Assembly (NCBI GenBank): GCA_900543525.1
Contig: UQRS01000074.1
Span: 1 to 10,268, forward strand
Direction of reading: 5' to 3'
Origin: an uncultured Oscillospiraceae bacterium
GTDB taxonomy: Bacteria > Bacillota > Clostridia > Oscillospirales > Acutalibacteraceae
Length of the DNA stretch: 10,268 nucleotides
Positions within the stretch are counted from its first letter, which is position 1; every line of letters begins with the position of its first letter. Made by a program: the position numbers and the translations under genes. Under the pieces are notes generated by a model that saw only the letters and a program-made list of their open reading frames with translations, ran no database searches and had not been told where the DNA came from. This document shows positions 6,382 through 10,268 of this stretch, piece by piece.

Positions 6382-6410
6382 ATATTAGCACAACCCCTTC
6401 GAAATGTCAA
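6382..6410 (-). promoter_or_regulatory. Consensus sigma-A promoter of rplJ-rplL
   Basis: On the - strand a perfect TTGACA (6410-6405) and TAATAT (6387-6382) are exactly 17 bp apart. The -35 box begins 4 nt after the stop codon of the DUF4886 gene, so rplJ-rplL has its own promoter independent of the upstream genes. Confidence 0.9.
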
Positions 6411-6413
6411 CCC

Positions 6414-7208
6414 CTATTTCTCATTTTTAGAGAAATTGTCCGCAAACGGCGAGCGCGCGGCCGCCAAAACCGCCCGTTTTACCGCGGCCAGCTCGTCGGC
6501 GGAGATCGGTTCCTCCTCCGGCGTCCAGAGGATCGGTTCAACCTCTTCACCAGTCAGGGTGTGCAGCCAGGTCATCGCGGCCGCATACCGCCCCAGCCCC
6601 AGGCTCAGGTGATAGCCGTCGCGGGTCAGCCGGTCTCCGACCAGATTCCGCAGGTTCTGGATGGTTGTGCCGACCGGAATCACACCCGAAAATTCCGGCC
6701 GGGGGCAGATTTTCTCCTCTACAGCGGAAAGGATAGCGGCGTACATTTGCCGCTGATCCCGGCCGTATTTTGCAAAGTCGGGGTGATCACTGCCGCCCTC
6801 ATACGCCCAGGTCATGTGCCAGTAAAGCCGGGCGTCCGGATTTTTCTTATGTGCGCTGACAAAAGCAATCAGCGCGTCCAGGTCGGCATTATACGTTTCC
6901 GCGATGCCGCTGTAGCCGCTCGCCTGCTGGAGGGTGATGATGTCCCACGCCTCCTCCGTCAGGCCGTCAAGCAGCGACGCCGGACGGGAGGTCCAACCCG
7001 CGCCGGTATTTTTCATATAGAGGTAGTCGGCCGCGCCCGTTTTCGCATTTGCGGCATGGCGCTCCAGCGTACAGCCGCCGATATACAAATTGCCGAGGCA
7101 GACCTCCTCCACACCGGCGGCGTGCGCCAGCTCGCAAAGCCAGCGAGTCGCATCCTCGCTGAAGCTGTTTCCGATTGCCAACAAACAAAGTCGTTTCTTT
7201 TTCTCCAA
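6414..7208 (-). CDS. DUF4886 family SGNH-hydrolase-like protein
   Basis: A 264-residue protein of the DUF4886 family, related to SGNH hydrolases. The N-terminal LAIGNSFSED holds the candidate nucleophile Ser15. GGCTLERH resembles the block-II glycine region, LQQASGYSG the oxyanion-hole block, and DGYHLSLGLGRY carries the Asp197/His200 pair of block V. No signal peptide is seen, so it is predicted cytoplasmic. DUF4886 proteins often sit near carbohydrate genes; an esterase or similar activity is only inferred. A TTG start at 7208 is preferred because AAAGGGG lies 8 nt upstream; an ATG at 7238 without a good ribosome-binding site would add ten residues. The gene sits between the rplA terminator and the rplJ promoter, an unusual place. 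No clear promoter of its own was found. Confidence 0.85.
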   Translation of the reverse strand: MEKKKRLCLLAIGNSFSEDATRWLCELAHAAGVEEVCLGNLYIGGCTLERHAANAKTGAADYLYMKNTGAGWTSRPASLLDGLTEEAWDIITLQQASGYSGIAETYNADLDALIAFVSAHKKNPDARLYWHMTWAYEGGSDHPDFAKYGRDQRQMYAAILSAVEEKICPRPEFSGVIPVGTTIQNLRNLVGDRLTRDGYHLSLGLGRYAAAMTWLHTLTGEEVEPILWTPEEEPISADELAAVKRAVLAAARSPFADNFSKNEK

Positions 7209-7254
7209 TGAAATCGCCCCTTTGCAGTACAGAGTCATTAAAAATCTTTCAAAG

Positions 7255-7310
7255 CAAAAAAGGAGGCGCCCATTCCTTCCAACCGGTGCGGAAGAAAATG
7301 AACGCCTCCA
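7255..7310 (-). terminator. Terminator after rplA
   Basis: On the - strand GGAGGCG (7309-7303) pairs with CGCCTCC (7268-7262), with an inner CTTCC/GGAAG helix, and a T-run follows (7261-7255). It lies about 30 nt after the rplA stop and separates the rplK-rplA transcript from the DUF4886 gene. Confidence 0.87.
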
Positions 7311-7339
7311 TCAAGTTTAAATCAGGCCGGGAAAAGCGT

Positions 7340-8035
7340 TCAAACGCCGAACCGGGACGGATTGATCTTGATGCCGGGGCCCATGGTCGTAGCCACGACG
7401 CAGGAGCGGATATACTGACCCTTGGCAGAAGCCGGCTTAGCCTTGGCAATGGCACCCATCAGGGTATCCATATTCTCCTTCAGCTTATCTGCGCCAAAGG
7501 AAACCTTGCCGATCGGGCAGTGGATGATGTTGGTCTTGTCAAGGCGATACTCGATCTTACCGGCCTTGGCCTCGGTCACGGCGCGAGCCACATCGGGTGT
7601 GACCGTGCCGGCCTTCGGGTTCGGCATAAGACCGCGGGGGCCGAGGATTTTACCCAGCCGGCCGACCAGACCCATCATATCCGGGCTGGCGATCAGCACG
7701 TCGAAATCCATCCAGTTTTCCTTCTGGATCTTGGCGACCATTTCCTCCGCGCCGACATAGTCGGAGCCGGCCTCTTCAGCCGCCTTGGCCGCGTCGCCCT
7801 TGGCGATGACCAGCGTGCGCACCTTCTTACCGGTGCCGTTCGGCAGAACGACCGCGCCGCGAACCTGCTGGTCAGCGTGGCGGGAGTCGACGCCCAGACG
7901 AACATGCAGCTCGACCGTCTCGTCAAATTTGGCGATCTTGGTCTTTACAGCCAGATCCATAGCCTCTTCAACATCATACAGCTTGCTGGAATCAACCAGC
8001 TTACGGCTGTCTGTATATTTTTTACCGTGTTTCAT
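7340..8035 (-). CDS. rplA: Large-subunit ribosomal protein uL1
   Basis: uL1, 231 residues, forms the mobile L1 stalk that helps deacylated tRNA leave the E site. In E. coli it also represses translation of the rplK-rplA mRNA. It is full length with the signature GRLGKILGPRGLMPNPKAGTVT in the central domain and the usual KINPSRFGV-type ending. The ATG has GGGAGG about 11 nt upstream. It follows rplK by 61 nt, in a spacer that carries a sequence resembling the L1-binding site of 23S rRNA. A terminator follows, so rplK-rplA forms the 3' end of that transcript. Confidence 0.98.
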   Translation of the reverse strand: MKHGKKYTDSRKLVDSSKLYDVEEAMDLAVKTKIAKFDETVELHVRLGVDSRHADQQVRGAVVLPNGTGKKVRTLVIAKGDAAKAAEEAGSDYVGAEEMVAKIQKENWMDFDVLIASPDMMGLVGRLGKILGPRGLMPNPKAGTVTPDVARAVTEAKAGKIEYRLDKTNIIHCPIGKVSFGADKLKENMDTLMGAIAKAKPASAKGQYIRSCVVATTMGPGIKINPSRFGV

Positions 8036-8058
8036 TTGATTTGTTACCTCCCTGTAAA

Positions 8059-8088
8059 GTGGTGAAATCGGGAGAATTCCCTCCCACC
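8059..8088 (-). promoter_or_regulatory. L1-binding-site-like element before rplA
   Basis: In the rplK-rplA spacer the - strand reads AGGTGGGAGG (8089-8080), then TTCTCCC, then GATTTCACCAC (ending at 8059). E. coli 23S rRNA has AGGTGGGAGG followed, after an extra arm, by GAAATACCACC, which are the two strands of the L1-binding element. The same order and similar pairing suggest a second L1 target just before the rplA start. This is inferred from recalled rRNA sequence, not from a search. Confidence 0.5.
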
Positions 8089-8096
8089 TGAGAGCG

Positions 8097-8522
8097 TCAG
8101 TCGACGACAGTTACGCCCATACTGCGCGCGGTACCGGCGACCATGCTCATCGCCGTTTCAATCGTAGCCGCGTTCAGATCAGGCATCTTCTGCTCAGCGA
8201 TCTTTCTGACCTGCTCGCTGGTTATCGTTGCTACCTTGGTCTTGTTCGGCTCGCCCGAACCGCTCTCGATTCCGCAGGCCTTTTTAATCAGTACTGCGGC
8301 AGGCGGCGTCTTGGTAACGAACGTGAACGAACGGTCGGCATAGACGGTGATAACCACCGGGATGATCAATCCGGCGTCGTTTTTGGTGCGCTCGTTGAAT
8401 TCCTTAGTGAACGCCATAATGTTGACGCCGTGCTGACCGAGCGCAGGTCCTACCGGCGGGGCAGGGGTTGCCTTACCCGCAGGAATCTGAAGTTTGATAT
8501 AGCCCGTAACTTTCTGAGCCAT
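8097..8522 (-). CDS. rplK: Large-subunit ribosomal protein uL11
   Basis: uL11, 141 residues (the usual length), binds the GTPase-associated centre of 23S rRNA. The N-terminal domain has TPAPPVGPALGQHGVNIMAF, and the RNA-binding C-terminal domain includes TITSEQVRKIAEQKMPDLNA and SMVAGTARSMGVTV. The start at 8522 gives MAQKVTGYIKLQ with GGAGG 8 nt upstream. A three-residue longer reading would begin inside the ribosome-binding site and is rejected. It follows nusG after a structured 165-nt spacer and precedes rplA by 61 nt. Confidence 0.98.
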   Translation of the reverse strand: MAQKVTGYIKLQIPAGKATPAPPVGPALGQHGVNIMAFTKEFNERTKNDAGLIIPVVITVYADRSFTFVTKTPPAAVLIKKACGIESGSGEPNKTKVATITSEQVRKIAEQKMPDLNAATIETAMSMVAGTARSMGVTVVD

Positions 8523-8542
8523 GTTTTGCACCTCCGTAATTC

Positions 8543-8598
8543 GTGGTATTAGAAGCTTTTACTTCCTGGCGGAACGGTCAGATTCCGTTCCTCCCACC
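8543..8598 (-). promoter_or_regulatory. L1-binding-site-like element in the rplK leader
   Basis: On the - strand TGGTGGGAGG (8599-8590) runs directly into a GGAACGG/CCGTTCC hairpin (8591-8585 with 8577-8571), followed by AATACCAC (8550-8543), close to the rplK ribosome-binding site at 8531-8535. E. coli 23S rRNA has the same pair of strands, AGGTGGGAGG and AAATACCACC, in the same order at the L1 stalk. Autogenous control of rplK-rplA by L1 is established in E. coli; that it happens here is inference. Confidence 0.6.
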
Positions 8599-8601
8599 AT
8601 T

Positions 8602-8653
8602 GACGCACCCTGTGCGCCCTTTTCATCACGGCAAAGGCTTCATGCCTTTACCG
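8602..8653 (-). other. Two consecutive hairpins between nusG and rplK
   Basis: A 10-bp stem with one G-T pair (8629-8638 with 8644-8653) and a smaller CGCAC/GTGCG stem (8604-8608 with 8612-8616) lie between the nusG stop and the L1-like element. No T-run follows either on the - strand, so they are not clear terminators. They may be RNA-processing or stabilising structures that separate nusG from rplK on one transcript. Confidence 0.5.
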
Positions 8654-8687
8654 AAAAAGACATATTCTGCTGAATTGCTCCAGCCGA

Positions 8688-9215
8688 TCAGCCGATCAGC
8701 TCGACCTGATCCAGCTCCAGCTCGACCGGCGTTTCCCGCCCGAACATCGAGATGGTAACGGTAACCTGATTTTCCTCCGGGCTGATCTTGTCCACAATAC
8801 CGCTGAAGCCGTCGAGCGGCCCGTCCACGATATTGACGCTATCCCCGACTTTATAGAGAATCTCCACCGTGCGTTTCTCCACGCCCAGAGAAGCAACCTC
8901 CTCCTCAGTCAGCGGAACCGGCTTGGATGCCGGGCCGACAAATCCGGTAACGCCGCGGGTGTTGCGGACCACATACCAGGAGTCATCGGTCACGATCATT
9001 TTAATGAGGACGTAACCCGGGAAAATTTTGCGCTCGACTTCCTTTTTCTGATTATCCTTGCCGATTTCCACAACCGTTTCGGTCGGCACCTGGATATCGT
9101 AAATCAGTTCGCCGAGCTGGCGATTCTCCACCATTTTGGAAAGGTCGGTGGCCACCTTGTTCTCATACCCGGAATAGGTATGCACAACATACCACTTCGC
9201 GTCTGATTCGCTCAT
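8688..9215 (-). CDS. nusG: Transcription termination/antitermination factor NusG
   Basis: NusG, 175 residues, binds RNA polymerase and modulates pausing, termination and transcription-translation coupling. The NGN domain spans about 7-110 (KWYVVHTYSGYENKV, RKIFPGYVLIKM, WYVVRNTRGVTGFVG). The C-terminal KOW domain spans about 122-175 (VGDSVNIVDGPLDGFSGIV). Length and motifs are normal. GGAGG lies 7 nt before the ATG, and secE ends 20 nt upstream, so the two are co-transcribed. The stop codon lies within a tandem repeat of GCCGATCA (8683-8698), a minor oddity. Confidence 0.98.
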   Translation of the reverse strand: MSESDAKWYVVHTYSGYENKVATDLSKMVENRQLGELIYDIQVPTETVVEIGKDNQKKEVERKIFPGYVLIKMIVTDDSWYVVRNTRGVTGFVGPASKPVPLTEEEVASLGVEKRTVEILYKVGDSVNIVDGPLDGFSGIVDKISPEENQVTVTISMFGRETPVELELDQVELIG

Positions 9216-9235
9216 GTTATAACCTCCCGCCGACG

Positions 9236-9925
9236 TCAGATACCCAGCACAAGGTTGAGCAGCTTGGCAAGGCCGAAATCAAGAAGCCAGATGAAAACGC
9301 CAATAATCGCACAGACAGCCAGCACAATGCCGGTGTTTTTCACGACCGACTTCAGGTCGGGCCATACGATCTTCTTGATCTCTCCCTTATAATCGCGGAA
9401 GAACTGAATGATCCTCTGGAAAATGGTCTTCTTTTTGCCGTTCGACTCCTTCACTTCGATATAATTGCGGACGAGGATAAAGAGGAACCCGGTCACAGCG
9501 GCGGCCAGCAGTGCAATGGCGCACAGCAGCACAAAAGGAGAATACTCAATCGCTGTGATCCCGGTCAGCGGACGGGTGTCAATAAACTTTGCCGGGGCGC
9601 TGAGTGCAACCACCAGCATGTAAATCCCGCCGGCCAGGGCAAAAACCGGAGACGCGATGGACGCGCCCCTGAACTTGAAGGACAGCGCCGCCAGCACAGC
9701 GGCAATTGCAGTTAAGAAAAAGCAGAACCAGAGATCAGCCGACTTCGCCATATCATAGGTAACGTCGCCGATCGCAACATTTGAGCCAAATCCAAGCTGT
9801 GCGCCGGTGGCGGTAGCCACACCTTCGACGCCTGTGATGGTGGCAAAGTTCATAAAGAACAAAACAAGCGCGCCCACACCGCAAACCAGCATCAGGATCT
9901 GACAGAGATTTTTGATCGCTTTCAT
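9236..9925 (-). CDS. secE: Preprotein translocase subunit SecE with a long N-terminal multi-membrane extension
   Basis: The C-terminal part (about 168-229) is a normal SecE, the clamp subunit of SecYEG. It has an amphipathic helix, the signature EIKKIVWPD (182-190) and a single membrane helix (about 198-220). Most Gram-positive SecE proteins are about 60-90 residues; this one has 229. The first 155 residues hold four predicted membrane segments (about 8-30, 65-85, 90-110 and 128-152) of no family I recognise. The frame is open throughout with no stop, and no internal start with a good ribosome-binding site precedes the SecE part, so it looks like a true fusion. The ATG at 9925 has GGAGG 11 nt upstream. 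The location between rpmG and nusG is standard. Confidence 0.92.
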   Translation of the reverse strand: MKAIKNLCQILMLVCGVGALVLFFMNFATITGVEGVATATGAQLGFGSNVAIGDVTYDMAKSADLWFCFFLTAIAAVLAALSFKFRGASIASPVFALAGGIYMLVVALSAPAKFIDTRPLTGITAIEYSPFVLLCAIALLAAAVTGFLFILVRNYIEVKESNGKKKTIFQRIIQFFRDYKGEIKKIVWPDLKSVVKNTGIVLAVCAIIGVFIWLLDFGLAKLLNLVLGI

Positions 9926-9941
9926 ACGCTTTTCTGCCTCC

Positions 9942-10091
9942 CTACTTGGTTTCCCTGTGAAGCGTGTGCTTCTTACAGAACCTGCAGTACTTATTCATTT
10001 CAAGCCTGTCGGGATCGTTTTTCTTGTTTTTCATCGTGTTGTAGTTACGCTGCTTGCACTCCGTGCAAGCCAAAGTGATTTTCACTCGCAT
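9942..10091 (-). CDS. rpmG: Large-subunit ribosomal protein bL33, zinc-binding form
   Basis: bL33, 49 residues. Four cysteines (C9, C12, C36, C39) form two CxxC pairs, marking the zinc-binding (C+) paralogue. MRVKITLACTECKQRNY is the characteristic start. The ATG at 10091 has GGAGG 7 nt upstream; the reading frame stays open to 10265 but that extension has no family similarity and is rejected. The gene lies 16 nt before secE, the usual order in Firmicutes. C+ forms can be replaced by cysteine-free paralogues under zinc limitation in some bacteria; whether one exists here cannot be seen. Confidence 0.96.
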   Translation of the reverse strand: MRVKITLACTECKQRNYNTMKNKKNDPDRLEMNKYCRFCKKHTLHRETK

Positions 10092-10172
10092 GACGGCACC
10101 TCCCGTTTTACGGAATTTTTTAGCCTCCCTCCATCCGCCGCGATCCTTTTGCGCCGGCAGACCGCCAGAGTC

Positions 10173-10202
10173 ATTATGACCCGACACCCAAAGCAGCTGC
10201 AA
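10173..10202 (-). promoter_or_regulatory. Possible promoter of the rpmG-secE-nusG transcript
   Basis: The 177 nt to the right of rpmG hold no gene. On the - strand TTGCAG (10202-10197) and CATAAT (10178-10173) are 18 bp apart. The -10 box is good and the -35 box poor, so this is a weak call. Further right, at 10251-10267, the - strand reads GGGTGTTTTTTTT, which may be the tail of a terminator belonging to a gene outside the window. Confidence 0.35.
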
Positions 10203-10268
10203 AGCGCCCTGCGGAGAATAGGGGTGTGTTTTTTCTGTACGAAAAATGCGCGCAAAAAAAAACACCCT

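Noticed and set aside
7209..7260. Promoter for the DUF4886 gene (TTGAAA-17-TACTGC on the - strand)
   Set aside because: The -10 box is poor and would lie directly against the ribosome-binding site, leaving no room for a transcript start.
9942..10265. 107-residue version of bL33
   Set aside because: Only the last 49 residues match bL33, and a good ribosome-binding site precedes the inner ATG at 10091.
1..10268. CRISPR array, tRNA, rRNA, phage or transposon genes
   Set aside because: No regularly spaced repeats, cloverleaf, transposase, integrase or terminal inverted repeats were found on either strand.

Overview
The window looks like part of a chromosome from a Gram-positive, moderately GC-rich member of the Clostridia (Oscillospiraceae/Ruminococcaceae-like). 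This is inferred from strong GGAGG ribosome-binding sites before nearly every gene, GTG/TTG starts, a Firmicutes-style L10 leader with an attenuator, the gene order rpmG-secE-nusG-rplK-rplA, and a PocR-AraC regulator of the kind common in gut Clostridia. No rRNA, tRNA, CRISPR array, insertion sequence or phage gene was seen.

Left part (1-3700, + strand): a compact four-gene sugar cluster. It encodes a PocR/AraC regulator, a PfkB/ribokinase-family sugar kinase, a single-domain SIS isomerase that keeps all the active-site residues recalled for D-arabinose-5-phosphate isomerase, and a cytoplasmic GH172 (DUF2961) furanosidase. Genes 1-2 overlap by 59 nt, genes 2-3 by 4 nt, and gene 4 follows after 23 nt. 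A perfect 17-bp stem terminator closes the operon. Together they suggest an intracellular route from a D-arabinofuranoside (or another furanoside) through free sugar and sugar-5-phosphate to a pentose-phosphate intermediate. No transporter lies in the window.

Middle (3700-5220): a histidine-phosphatase gene (-) and an XRE-family regulator (+) diverge from a 155-nt promoter region that holds a near-consensus sigma-A promoter and TATACA palindromes. The regulator converges on the ribosomal block across a shared bidirectional terminator.

Right part (5220-10268, - strand): the transcription/translation/secretion block, read right to left as rpmG, secE, nusG, rplK, rplA, a DUF4886 SGNH-like gene, rplJ, rplL. 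Departures from the usual layout are a SecE with about 155 extra N-terminal residues and four extra predicted membrane segments, a DUF4886 gene between rplA and rplJ, and a terminator plus unrelated genes after rplL where rpoB-rpoC normally sit. Control elements can be read directly. A TTGACA-17-TAATAT promoter and an L10 leader with attenuator precede rplJ. Before both rplK and rplA lie sequences that resemble the L1-binding site of 23S rRNA.
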